Shown in pieces: positions 11,206-20,402 of a stretch of DNA of 40,864 nucleotides. This stretch comes from Mycobacterium sp. (lineage in GTDB: Bacteria; Actinomycetota; Actinomycetes; Mycobacteriales; Mycobacteriaceae). Where the stretch lies: assembly GCA_023264765.1 (NCBI GenBank), contig JAHFVC010000013.1, positions 1-40,864 on the forward strand. Reading direction: 5' to 3'. The number at the start of each line of letters is the position of its first letter. Position 1 is the first letter of the stretch. A program made the position numbers and the translations under genes. The notes below the pieces were generated by a model. The model was not told the DNA's origin. It did no database searches and saw only the letters and a list, made by a program, of their open reading frames with translations.

Positions 11206-11829
11206 GTGACCGCACGCGTGCAACTCCCGACCGTCCGGGGCCGCCAGACCCAGGCCGCACTGGACAACGCAGCGCGGAATGTCATCGCGCGCAAGGGAAT
11301 TCTCGCCGCAACCGTCGCCGATATCGCGGCCGAAGCCGGCCGTTCCACGGCATCGTTCTACAACTATTACGACTCCAAGGAGGCGATGGTCCGGGACTGG
11401 GCCCTGCGGTTCCGCGATGAAGCCCGCATCCGGGCCCGCGCCGCCGCCGAGCCCGGTCTGACCAATGCCGAACGCGCACATGCCGCCGCCGCGGCGCACT
11501 GGAACACCTACCGGCACCGGCTCGCCGAGATCATCAGCGTGTCGCAGTTGGCCATGATCAGCGACGATTTCGCGCAGTACTGGGCGGACATCTGCGCCCT
11601 GCCCATCAGCCTGATCACCGCGATGGTCGAAGACGCTCAGCAGCAAGGGTTCTGCGCCGGCGACGACCCGAGCCTGGTGGCGGTCGCGTTGGTGTCCATG
11701 CTCAACCAGTTCTGCTACACCCAACTGTCGGGCAACGGCGCCGACAGCGCAGACGACGACGCCTGTATCAACACCCTGGCCAACATCTTCTACCGGACGA
11801 TCTACCACAAGGAGGCCGCCACGCCATGA
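11206..11829 (+). CDS. TetR/AcrR family transcriptional regulator (Rv0273c-like)
   Basis: ATVADIAAEAGRSTASFYNYYDSKEAMVRDW HTH; GTG start preceded by GGAAGGAGGAGCACC. Confidence 0.9.
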   Translation: MTARVQLPTVRGRQTQAALDNAARNVIARKGILAATVADIAAEAGRSTASFYNYYDSKEAMVRDWALRFRDEARIRARAAAEPGLTNAERAHAAAAAHWNTYRHRLAEIISVSQLAMISDDFAQYWADICALPISLITAMVEDAQQQGFCAGDDPSLVAVALVSMLNQFCYTQLSGNGADSADDDACINTLANIFYRTIYHKEAATP

Positions 11830-12959
11830 GCAAGAGTGCTGCCGCCGGCGTCACCCGCGAGTTCGTGGGGCTGGACTCACCGACCGCCCTGCGCGCGGGT
11901 GCCGGTGGCCACCCTTGCCAGGGCCTGTATCACCGCGGCGTCGGGCGAAAACCGAAGATCGCGATGATCGCCACGCACTATCAGATCGACTTCTCCGAGC
12001 ACTATCTGGCCGATTACATGGCAACCCGCGGAATCGGTTTCCTGGGTTGGAACACCCGGTTCCGGGGCTTCGAGAGCAGCTTCCTGCTGGATCATGCCCT
12101 GGTCGACATCGGGGTGGGCGTGCGCTGGCTGCGTGAGGTGCAGGGCATCGAAACCGTGATCCTGCTGGGCAATTCCGGTGGCGGCTCGCTGATGTCGGCC
12201 TATCAGGCCCAGTCCCGGCACAACCACGTCCGGCCCACCCTGGACGGGATGCGGCCCGCCGCGGGCCTGTCGGACCTGCCCGCCGCCGACGGATACGTCG
12301 CCAGCGCCGCACACCCGGGCCGCCCGGACGTGCTGACCGCATGGATGGACGCCGCCGTGATCGACGAGAACGACCCGGTGGCGTCCGACCCTGCCCTGGA
12401 TCTGTTCGCCGAGTTCAACGGCCCGCCCTACTCGGCGGATTTCATCGCCCGCTACCGGGCCGCTCAGATCGCCCGCAACGAGGCCATCACCGATTGGGCG
12501 GAAGCCGAATTGGAACGGGTGCGCGCGGCGGGCTACTCCGATCGCCCCTTCACGGTGCTGCGCACCTGGGCCGATCCCCGGATGGTCGACCCCGCACTGG
12601 AGCCGACCAGACGCCAGGGCAACCTATGCTACGCAGGAATTCCGATGCACGCCAACCGATCTGCCCGCGGCATCGCCGCGGCGTGCACGCTGCGGAACTG
12701 GCTCGGCATGTGGAGCCTGCGCCACGCCCAGACCCGCGCCGAGCCGCACCTGGCGCTGATCGACTGCCCGGCCCTGGTGATCAACGCCGATCAGGACACC
12801 GGCGTGTTCCCTTCTGACGCGCAACGCATCCATGCCGCCCTCGCGTCGGAGGACAAGACGACGTGCTCGATCGACACCGACCACTACTTCACCACTCCGG
12901 GCGCCCGCAGTGAGCAGGCCGATACCATCGCCAAATGGATCGCCAAACGGTGGCGCTAG
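11826..12959 (+). CDS. Alpha/beta hydrolase family protein (Rv0272c-like)
   Basis: 377 aa; nucleophile elbow LLGNSGGGSLMSAYQ, C-terminal DTDHYF; ATGA overlap with upstream TetR. Confidence 0.82.
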   Translation: MSKSAAAGVTREFVGLDSPTALRAGAGGHPCQGLYHRGVGRKPKIAMIATHYQIDFSEHYLADYMATRGIGFLGWNTRFRGFESSFLLDHALVDIGVGVRWLREVQGIETVILLGNSGGGSLMSAYQAQSRHNHVRPTLDGMRPAAGLSDLPAADGYVASAAHPGRPDVLTAWMDAAVIDENDPVASDPALDLFAEFNGPPYSADFIARYRAAQIARNEAITDWAEAELERVRAAGYSDRPFTVLRTWADPRMVDPALEPTRRQGNLCYAGIPMHANRSARGIAAACTLRNWLGMWSLRHAQTRAEPHLALIDCPALVINADQDTGVFPSDAQRIHAALASEDKTTCSIDTDHYFTTPGARSEQADTIAKWIAKRWR

Positions 12960-13933
12960 CCGATGACTCCTCGCGCGAGCGCTCGTCGGTAAGAGTTCTC
13001 GCGCACTTCACCCCAGGTGCGAAAGTGTTGGATTTCGTTGCACCGGAGTCGGATTGGCTCGACATCCGGTGGTGCGCCGAGGACGACGAAGACACCTTCT
13101 ACCGCGAACTGCCCGATGCCGATGTGATCTGGCATGTGCTGCGGCCACTGTCGGGGGCGGACCTGGAGCGGGCCGTCAATGCGAAGCTGGTCCACAAGCT
13201 GGGCGCCGGGGTGAACACCATCGATGTCGCAACCGCCACCCGGTGCGGTATCGCGGTGGCCAACATGCCGGGCGCCAACGCGCCCTCGGTTGCCGAGGGC
13301 ACCCTGCTGCTCATGCTGGCCGCGCTGCGCCGGCTGCCTCAGCTGGACCGGGCCACCCGGGAGGGCCGCGGGTGGCCGTCGGATCCCACGCTGGGTGAGA
13401 CGGTGCGCGATATCGGCAGTTGCACAGTCGGTCTGGTGGGCTACGGCAATATCGCCAAGCGGGTGGAGGCGATCGTCACGGCCATGGGCGCCGTCGTTGT
13501 ACACACCAGCACACGCGACGACGGGACACCCGGCTGGCGCGCGCTGCCCGACCTGCTGGCCACCTCCGACATCATCTCCCTGCACCTGCCACTCAACGAG
13601 CTCACCCATCATCTGCTCGGAGCCGCCGAGCTGGCGACGATGAAACCCGGTGCGGTCGTGGTCAACACCTCGCGCGGGCCGATCATCGACGAGTCGGCAC
13701 TGGTAGGGGCGCTGAGTTCCGGCCACGTGGCCGCCGCCGGACTCGACGTCTTCGCCACCGAGCCAGTGCCTGCCGGCACTCCCCTCCTGGCACTGGACAA
13801 CGTCGTCGTGACGCCACACGTCACCTGGTACACCGTGGACACGATGCGCCGGTATCTGGAGATGGCGGTCGACAACTGCCGCCGACTCCGGGACGGTGAA
13901 TTCCCGGCCCACCTGGTTAACGAAGTCAGATAG
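12935..13933 (+). CDS. D-isomer-specific 2-hydroxyacid dehydrogenase, NAD-binding
   Basis: TVGLVGYGNIAKRVEAI Rossmann motif, LPLNELTHHLLG, MKPGAVVVNTSRGPIIDESALVGAL, VVTPHVTWYT; start uncertain (ATG 12935 or GTG 12950). Confidence 0.92.
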   Translation: MDRQTVALADDSSRERSSVRVLAHFTPGAKVLDFVAPESDWLDIRWCAEDDEDTFYRELPDADVIWHVLRPLSGADLERAVNAKLVHKLGAGVNTIDVATATRCGIAVANMPGANAPSVAEGTLLLMLAALRRLPQLDRATREGRGWPSDPTLGETVRDIGSCTVGLVGYGNIAKRVEAIVTAMGAVVVHTSTRDDGTPGWRALPDLLATSDIISLHLPLNELTHHLLGAAELATMKPGAVVVNTSRGPIIDESALVGALSSGHVAAAGLDVFATEPVPAGTPLLALDNVVVTPHVTWYTVDTMRRYLEMAVDNCRRLRDGEFPAHLVNEVR

Positions 13934-14005
13934 CCCCCATGAGTGGCGTCCGTCACGTCGGGGTACCCTCGTCCCCAACCGACCGGTTAATAGGGAAGGG
14001 TGCAT

Positions 14006-16204
14006 ATGCCTATCGCGATCAATCCTGAGCACAACGACCTGGCCGATTCGGTCCGGTCCCTGGTGGCCAAGGTGGCCCCCGCCGAGGTCTTGCACGAGGC
14101 GCTGGAGACCCCGATCTCCAACCCGCCAAGCTATTGGAAGGCAGCGGCCGAGCAGGGCCTGCAGGGCGTGCACCTGGCCGAAGAGGTCGGCGGCCAAGGG
14201 TTCGGCATCCTCGAACTGGCCATCACCCTCGCCGAGTTCGGCTACGGCGCCGTGCCGGGACCATTCGTCCCGTCGGCCATCGCCAGCGCCCTGATCTCCG
14301 CCAATGACCCGAAATCCGCACTGCTGGAAGGCCTGGCCGCCGGTGACACCATCGCCGCCTACGCCATCGACTCGGGGCTGACCGCCACCCGACAGGGCGA
14401 CAAACTCGTCATCCGGGGCGAGGTCCGTGCCGTCCCGGCCGCCGCGCAGGCGTCCCTGTTGGTGCTACCGGTATCGGGCCTGGGTGAGGCCAGCGGCGAG
14501 GAGTGGGTGGTGCTCGACGCCGCCTCGCTCGAAATCGAACCGGTGGCCAGCGTCGACCCACTGCGTCCGTTGGCCCACGTGCGGGCCAACGCCGCCGAGG
14601 TGGGTGTCGATCGCGTGCTGAGCAACCTCACCCGCGCGCATGCCCGCGCGCTCATCACCACTCTGCTGTCGGCCGAGTGCGTCGGCGTCGCCCGCTGGGC
14701 CACCGATACGGCCACCGAGTACGCCAAGATCCGCGAGCAGTTCGGCAGGCCCATCGGCCAGTTCCAGGCCATCAAACACAAGTGCTCCGGGATGATCGCC
14801 GAGACCGAGCGGGCGACCGCCGCGGTCTGGGACGCGTCCCGTGCCCTGGACGAATTCGCCGGGGGCGACGCCGATTCCGCCTACGAGTTCGCTGCCGCCG
14901 TCGCAGGCACGCTTGCACCGGTCGCGACGCAGCACTGCGCACAGGAGTGCATCCAGGTGCACGGTGGCATCGGCTTCACCTGGGAGCACGACGCCAACAT
15001 CTACTACCGTCGTGCGCTCGTGCTGGCGGCCAGCTTCGGCCGGGCCGCCGACTACCCGCAGTTGGTCGTTGACACCGCCACCAGCACCGGTCTGCGCGAC
15101 CTCGACATCGACCTCGATCCGGATACCGAGAAGCTCCGTGAGGAGATCCGCGCCGAGGTCGCCGCGCTGAAAGCCATTCCGCGCGAAGAACGTAACGCCG
15201 CGATCGCCGAGGGCGGCTGGGTGCAGCCGCACCTGCCCAAGCCGTGGGGACGCAACGCCGGCCCCATCGAGCAGATCATCACCGCGCAGGAGTTCAGCAC
15301 CGGAAAGGTCGCCCGCCCCAACATGGGGATCGCCGCGTGGATCATCCCGTCGATCGTCGCCTATGGCACCGATGAGCAGCAACAGCAGTTCCTCTCGCCC
15401 ACCTTCCGCGGTGAGATGATCTGGTGCCAGCTGTTTTCCGAGCCTGGAGCGGGTTCTGATCTGGCCAGCCTGAGCACCAAGGCCACCAAGGTCGACGGTG
15501 GATGGCGAATCACGGGACAGAAGATCTGGACCACGGGCGCGCAGTACTCGCAGTGGGGCGCGCTGCTGGCCCGCACGGACCCGAGTGCCCCCAAGCACAA
15601 CGGCATCACCTACTTCCTTCTGGACATGAAATCGCCTGGGGTGGAAGTCAAGCCGCTGCGCGAGCTCACCGGCGACGCCATGTTCAACACCGTGTTCATC
15701 GACGATGTGTTCGTGCCGGATTCGATGGTGCTGGGCGAGGTGGACCGCGGCTGGGAGGTCAGCCGCAACACCCTGACCAACGAGCGGGTGTCGATCGGCA
15801 GCGGCGAGCCGCCGTTCCTGGCCAGCCTCGACCAGTTCGTCAAGTTCATCGGCGAGGGCCAGTTCGATCAGATCGAACAGAACCACGCGGGCAAGCTCAT
15901 CGCGGAGGGCTACGCGGCCAAGGTGCTCAACCTGCGCTCGACGCTGCTGACGCTGGCCGGCGGTGACCCGATGCCCGCCGCGGCCATCTCGAAGTTGTTG
16001 TCGATGAAGACCGGGCAGGGTTACGCGGAGTTCGGGGTGTCCTCGTTCGGCACCGACGGCGCGGTCGGCGACAAGGAGCAGATCACCGGCACGTGGGCCG
16101 ACTACCTACTGTTCAGCCGGGCGACGACGATCTACGGCGGTACCACCGAGGTTCAGCTCAACATCATCGCCGAGCGCCTGCTCGGCCTGCCCCGCGACCC
16201 GTAA
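14006..16204 (+). CDS. fadE6: Acyl-CoA dehydrogenase, fused two-domain FadE6-type
   Basis: About 732 aa with two ACAD modules (AKIREQFGRPIGQFQAIKH...CIQVHGGIGFTWEHDANIYYRRA; GAGSDLASLSTKATKVDGGWRITGQKIWTTGAQYSQWG); ATG 14006 has RBS GGGAAGGG; neighbours fadD2. Confidence 0.93.
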   Translation: MPIAINPEHNDLADSVRSLVAKVAPAEVLHEALETPISNPPSYWKAAAEQGLQGVHLAEEVGGQGFGILELAITLAEFGYGAVPGPFVPSAIASALISANDPKSALLEGLAAGDTIAAYAIDSGLTATRQGDKLVIRGEVRAVPAAAQASLLVLPVSGLGEASGEEWVVLDAASLEIEPVASVDPLRPLAHVRANAAEVGVDRVLSNLTRAHARALITTLLSAECVGVARWATDTATEYAKIREQFGRPIGQFQAIKHKCSGMIAETERATAAVWDASRALDEFAGGDADSAYEFAAAVAGTLAPVATQHCAQECIQVHGGIGFTWEHDANIYYRRALVLAASFGRAADYPQLVVDTATSTGLRDLDIDLDPDTEKLREEIRAEVAALKAIPREERNAAIAEGGWVQPHLPKPWGRNAGPIEQIITAQEFSTGKVARPNMGIAAWIIPSIVAYGTDEQQQQFLSPTFRGEMIWCQLFSEPGAGSDLASLSTKATKVDGGWRITGQKIWTTGAQYSQWGALLARTDPSAPKHNGITYFLLDMKSPGVEVKPLRELTGDAMFNTVFIDDVFVPDSMVLGEVDRGWEVSRNTLTNERVSIGSGEPPFLASLDQFVKFIGEGQFDQIEQNHAGKLIAEGYAAKVLNLRSTLLTLAGGDPMPAAAISKLLSMKTGQGYAEFGVSSFGTDGAVGDKEQITGTWADYLLFSRATTIYGGTTEVQLNIIAERLLGLPRDP

Positions 16205-16264
16205 CGGACGCGGCGATCTCCCAGCTGTCGGGCTGACCGGGAATCAGCCGGCCACCGACATCGG

Positions 16265-16549
16265 TTGCTTACGAGAGTGAGCAGCTTGCGAGATCGCACC
16301 ACACGGGTGTTCTGTGCCGCGGTGGCAGGATCAGCGCTGCTCCTGCCGCCGCTTGTGATGGGTCACCCGGGTCCGACGGCGACAGCGGCGCCCTGCGTCA
16401 ACGGTGTGGTTCCGCTCAACCCGTATGTCGTCAACTGCAATCTGGGGCAGCGGCCGCCCAAGATTCGCGGGTCGGCACCCGACGCCGGCGCGATCATCGC
16501 GTGCCGTCACGACCCGGTCTGCCTGTCCTATTACGTCAACAACCCTTAG
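16265..16549 (+). CDS. Small secreted Cys-containing protein (signal peptide)
   Basis: 94 aa (or GTG start 16277); hydrophobic signal FCAAVAGSALLLPPLVMG then APC...NCNLGQ...ACRHDPVCLSYYVNNP with four Cys. Confidence 0.7.
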   Translation: MLTRVSSLRDRTTRVFCAAVAGSALLLPPLVMGHPGPTATAAPCVNGVVPLNPYVVNCNLGQRPPKIRGSAPDAGAIIACRHDPVCLSYYVNNP

Positions 16550-17325
16550 GGCAGGATCGAGTCGACATACCCTCCGTCGACGCGTAACGCCCCACCGGTG
16601 GTGGCCGACGCGAGCGGCGACGCGAGGTAGGTGACCATGTTCGCGATCTCGGCCGGCTCGATCAGCCGCTGCAGCAACGATTGCGGGCGGTGCTTGCGCA
16701 TGAACTCGCGCTGGGCCTCATCCCACGGCAGATTCTTGTCCACCAACTCGTAGACGAAGTCCTCGACCCCCGCGGTGTGTGTCGGCCCGGCCATCACCGA
16801 GTTGACGGTGACCCCGGTGCCCGCGGCGTCCTTCGCGAACCCACGCGACACCGCCAGCAACGCTGTCTTGGAGACGCCGTAATGAATCATCTCCTCAGGG
16901 ATGACGATGGCCGAATCACTGGCGATCTGGATCGCCCGGCCCCAGCCGCGTTCCGTCATGCCCGGCAGGTAGGCGCGGATGAGCCGCACCGCCGCAAGGA
17001 CATTCACCTCGAAGTAGGTACGCCACTGCTCGTCGGTGACCTCGCGGGCGGGAACCGCGCCGAAGATGCCGAGGTTGTTCACCAGGATGTCCACCTGGGG
17101 CAGCGCGGCCAGCAACTGCGCCGCCCCCTCGGCCGTGCTGACGTCGGCGGCCACCCCGAACGAGTCGCCACCCACCTTCTCGACAGCCTCGTCGACGCGC
17201 GACGCGGTGCGGCCGTTGATCGCCACCCGCGCACCGCTGCCGGCGAGGCCCTCGGCGATGGCCAGTCCGATGCCCTGGGTGGAGCCGGTGACGAGTGCGG
17301 TCTTGCCGGAGAGGTCGATATTCAC
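16546..17325 (-). CDS. SDR family oxidoreductase
   Basis: KTALVTGSTQGIGLAIAEGLAGSGARVAINGRT, NNLG, YGVSKTALLAVSRGFAKD; 259 aa. Confidence 0.92.
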   Translation of the reverse strand: MNIDLSGKTALVTGSTQGIGLAIAEGLAGSGARVAINGRTASRVDEAVEKVGGDSFGVAADVSTAEGAAQLLAALPQVDILVNNLGIFGAVPAREVTDEQWRTYFEVNVLAAVRLIRAYLPGMTERGWGRAIQIASDSAIVIPEEMIHYGVSKTALLAVSRGFAKDAAGTGVTVNSVMAGPTHTAGVEDFVYELVDKNLPWDEAQREFMRKHRPQSLLQRLIEPAEIANMVTYLASPLASATTGGALRVDGGYVDSILP

Positions 17326-17365
17326 GAGCAGTTACTACCCTCCGGCGTCGCCATCTATTCCGGCA

Positions 17366-19036
17366 TCAGAGTTCGCGCAGCTCGCGTTTGAGGATCTTGC
17401 CCGTCGGGTTGCGCGGAAGCTCGTCGAGGAAGACCACTTCCCGCGGCACTTTGTAGCGGGCCAGATTCTCCTTGACGTAGGTCTTGATCGCCTCTTCGTC
17501 GACGGAAGCACCTTCGGCCTTGACCACGAACGCGCGCAGCCGGTGGCCCCACTCCTTGTCCTCCACGCCCAGCGCGGTCGCCTCGACCACCTCGGGGTGC
17601 CCGCTGATGAGATCTTCGACCTCGGCGGGAAAGACGTTCTCCCCACCGCAGACGATCATCTCGTCGTCGCGGCCGGACACGAACAGCAGCCCGTCCGCAT
17701 CGAAGTAACCGACGTCACCCGAGGACAACATACCGTCGATGATCTGCTTGCCCCCGCCGCCGGTATAGCCCTCGAACGGGAAGGTGTTGCGCACGAAGAT
17801 CCGCCCCACCTCGCCTTGCGGAAGTTCGATTCCGTTGTCGTCCAAGATCTTCACCGTGATGCCCTTGACGGGCGGGCCCACCGTCGCCGGATTCTTGGAC
17901 AGGTCTTTGGGCCGGGCGATGGAGGCGAACGCGATCTCGGTCGATCCGTACAGGTTGTAGACGACGGGACCCAGATCCTTGAGTGCGCGGGTGGCCAGCT
18001 CGGCACCGAGCTGGGAACCGGAGACGAACACGATCCGCAGGCTGGACAGGTTCGGCTTCTGCTGCGTCTTCTCCAGCTCGTCGAGGGTGCGGGACAGCAT
18101 CACCGGCACCACGACGATCGCGGTCACCTTGTGCTTCTCCACGTCGGCCAGCACGGTCGCCGGCTTGAAGCGCCTGCGGAGCACCAGGGTGGTGCCCAGC
18201 ATCATCGCGATCGTCGCGTGCAGGAAACCCAGCGCATGGAACATCGGCGCCGGCAGCGAGGTCACCTCACCGGATTTGAACGGTACGTGCGAGAGCACGC
18301 CGCCGATCGGTGCGAGCGACGGCGGGGTGCTGCGGTTGGCGCCCTTCGGGGTGCCGGTGGTGCCGCTGGTCAGGATGATCACCGACGAATGCTTGGTGGC
18401 CTTCGGTGCGGGCTGCTTGCTGCTGTGCTTGATGAGGTCGGCCAGGGTGTCGTCGGTGCCCGACGGCTCATCCGGCTTGTCCGGGTTGGTCGCCAGTGCT
18501 CGTAGCTTGCCCAGCGGCGGTTGCGCCTGCGACACGGCGGCGGTGTACTCGTCGTCGTAGATGACCAGCTTGGCGCCTTCCCGCTCGGACACCTCTTTGA
18601 TCTGCGGACCGGAGAACTCACTGTTGAGCAGGATGATCCGGGCCCCGACCCGGGCCGCGCCGTACACGGCGATCAGGAACCAGCGGTGGTTGCGGATCAG
18701 CAGCGCGACACCGTCGCCGCCCCGGACGCCCTTGTTGCGCAATCCGTTGGCCACCGCATGCGCGGCCTCGTCCAGTTCGGCGAAGGTGATCTCGCCGTCG
18801 TCGTCGATGATGGCGGTCCGGTTCGGGTAACGCCGTGCGTTGAGCGCCGGGATCATGCCGAACTCGCCCCAGCGCCGGATGTCGGCGAGCATGGCGACGA
18901 AATTCTGGGGCGGCTCGAGCTTGAACGCGCCCGCCTCGAACATCTTGCGGGCGTAGTGCAGCTCCGCCGAACCGCGGTCGAAATATTGCTGGGCTTTTGC
19001 CGCCGCCTGCGCCGGCAGGTCGAAGAGACTGGACAT
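17366..19036 (-). CDS. fadD2: Long-chain acyl-CoA synthetase FadD2-like
   Basis: 556 aa; AMP-binding motif SVIILTSGTTGTPKGANR, YGSTEIAF, SGRDDEMIVCGGENVFPAEVED, PRNPTGKILKRELREL; ATG 19036 preferred. Confidence 0.92.
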   Translation of the reverse strand: MSSLFDLPAQAAAKAQQYFDRGSAELHYARKMFEAGAFKLEPPQNFVAMLADIRRWGEFGMIPALNARRYPNRTAIIDDDGEITFAELDEAAHAVANGLRNKGVRGGDGVALLIRNHRWFLIAVYGAARVGARIILLNSEFSGPQIKEVSEREGAKLVIYDDEYTAAVSQAQPPLGKLRALATNPDKPDEPSGTDDTLADLIKHSSKQPAPKATKHSSVIILTSGTTGTPKGANRSTPPSLAPIGGVLSHVPFKSGEVTSLPAPMFHALGFLHATIAMMLGTTLVLRRRFKPATVLADVEKHKVTAIVVVPVMLSRTLDELEKTQQKPNLSSLRIVFVSGSQLGAELATRALKDLGPVVYNLYGSTEIAFASIARPKDLSKNPATVGPPVKGITVKILDDNGIELPQGEVGRIFVRNTFPFEGYTGGGGKQIIDGMLSSGDVGYFDADGLLFVSGRDDEMIVCGGENVFPAEVEDLISGHPEVVEATALGVEDKEWGHRLRAFVVKAEGASVDEEAIKTYVKENLARYKVPREVVFLDELPRNPTGKILKRELREL

Positions 19037-19090
19037 ACGGCCACAATATGTGACACAGGTCGCACCCGGGCCGGTAACTACCATGGGGCC

Positions 19091-20311
19091 ATGGCCGAAT
19101 CGGTCTCACTGGACGTGGGCGGCCGGCAGGTGCCGATCAGCAATCCCGGCAAGGTGGTCTTCCCCGATGCGGGAGTGACCAAGAGGGACCTGATCGACTA
19201 CTACCTCGCCGTCGCCGGTGGCGCGCTGCGCGGGGTCGAGGACCGCCCGATGATCCTCAAGCGGTTCGTCAAGGGCATCTCCCAGGAGGCGATCTTCCAG
19301 AAGCGCGCCCCGGAGAAACGGCCGGACTGGATCGACGTCGCCGAGCTCAAGTACGCCTCCGGCACGTCGGCCAAGGAAGCCGTGCTCACCGATGCCGCCG
19401 GCTTGGTCTGGGCCATCAACCTCGGCTGCGTCGACCTGAACCCGCACCCGGTGCGGGCCGCTGACCTCGACCATCCCGACGAACTACGCGTCGATCTGGA
19501 CCCCATGCCGGGGGTCGACTGGCAGCAGATCCTGGCCGTAGCGCAGGTCGCCCGCGAGGTGCTCGACGACCACGGGCTGACGGCGTGGCCCAAGACCTCC
19601 GGGTCGCGCGGATTTCACATCTATGCCCGCATCCACCCGCACTGGCCGTTCAAGCAGGTCCGGCTGGCAGCCGAGACGGTGGCGCGGGAGGTCGAACGGC
19701 GTGTGCCCGAACTGGCCACAGCGCGCTGGTGGAAGGAAGAACGAGGCGAACGCGTCTTCGTCGACTTCAACCAGAACGCCAAGGACCGCACCGTCGCGTC
19801 GGCGTATTCGGTGCGTGCCACCCCTGATGCCCGGGTGTCCACGCCGCTGCACTGGGACGAGGTGCCACAGTGCCGAGCGGAGTCCTTCACCGTCGCGACC
19901 GTCCCCGCCCGATTCGCCGAGATCGGTGATCCGTGGGAGGGCATGGACGACGCCCCGGGCAGCCTGGAGCAGTTGCTGACGCTGGCCAAGGCGCTGGGGC
20001 CGGCCGAGAAGCCACCCAAGGGCACGGGCAAGCGCACCATGACGATGCCGCTCATCGAGATCGCCCGCAGCAAGACGCGCGATGAGGCGCTGGCGGCACT
20101 CGAGGTCTGGCGAGGCCGTCACCCGGCCGCCGCCGAGCTGCTCGCACCGGTGGACGTACTGGTCGACGGCATGCGCGGGCCGAGCTCGATCTGGTACCGG
20201 GTGCGGGTCAATCTTCAGCACGTGCCCGAGGAGATCCGCCCTCCACAGGAACCGTTGATCGCCGACTATTCGCCGTGGGCCGGTTACAGCGGCGGGCAGT
20301 TTCGACGCTGA
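19091..20311 (+). CDS. polD2: Stand-alone LigD polymerase-domain protein (PolD2 / Rv0269c-like primase-polymerase)
   Basis: LigD-Pol motifs: ELRVDLDPMPGVDW (DxD), KTSGSRGFHIYARI, VFVDFNQNAKDRTVASAYSVRATPDARVSTPLHWDEV; divergent from fadD2. Confidence 0.88.
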   Translation: MAESVSLDVGGRQVPISNPGKVVFPDAGVTKRDLIDYYLAVAGGALRGVEDRPMILKRFVKGISQEAIFQKRAPEKRPDWIDVAELKYASGTSAKEAVLTDAAGLVWAINLGCVDLNPHPVRAADLDHPDELRVDLDPMPGVDWQQILAVAQVAREVLDDHGLTAWPKTSGSRGFHIYARIHPHWPFKQVRLAAETVAREVERRVPELATARWWKEERGERVFVDFNQNAKDRTVASAYSVRATPDARVSTPLHWDEVPQCRAESFTVATVPARFAEIGDPWEGMDDAPGSLEQLLTLAKALGPAEKPPKGTGKRTMTMPLIEIARSKTRDEALAALEVWRGRHPAAAELLAPVDVLVDGMRGPSSIWYRVRVNLQHVPEEIRPPQEPLIADYSPWAGYSGGQFRR

Positions 20312-20360
20312 GCGCAAGTTGAGGCTACTCAACAGTAAGTTCACGTCAATTATTGAGGAC

Positions 20361-20377
20361 CACTCTTAGAGAGAGTG
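20361..20377. repeat. Perfect inverted repeat CACTCT-TAGAG-AGAGTG
   Basis: 6-bp arms, 5-nt loop, in AT-rich leader of the STAS gene. Confidence 0.8.
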
Positions 20378-20402
20378 AATTATGTTGCACTACAACATAA
20401 TT
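20378..20402. repeat. Perfect inverted repeat AATTATGTTG-CACTA-CAACATAATT
   Basis: 10-bp perfect arms, 5-nt loop, directly abutting the preceding IR. Confidence 0.9.

Noticed and set aside
12956-14197. 413-aa minus-strand ORF
   Set aside because: Antisense to the D-2-hydroxyacid dehydrogenase with recognisable motifs; shadow frame.
14465-15886. 473-aa minus-strand ORF
   Set aside because: Antisense to fadE6; composition fits a shadow frame.
18521-19090. N-terminal extension of the 596-aa ORF 18521-20311
   Set aside because: Antisense to fadD2; PolD2 starts at ATG 19091.
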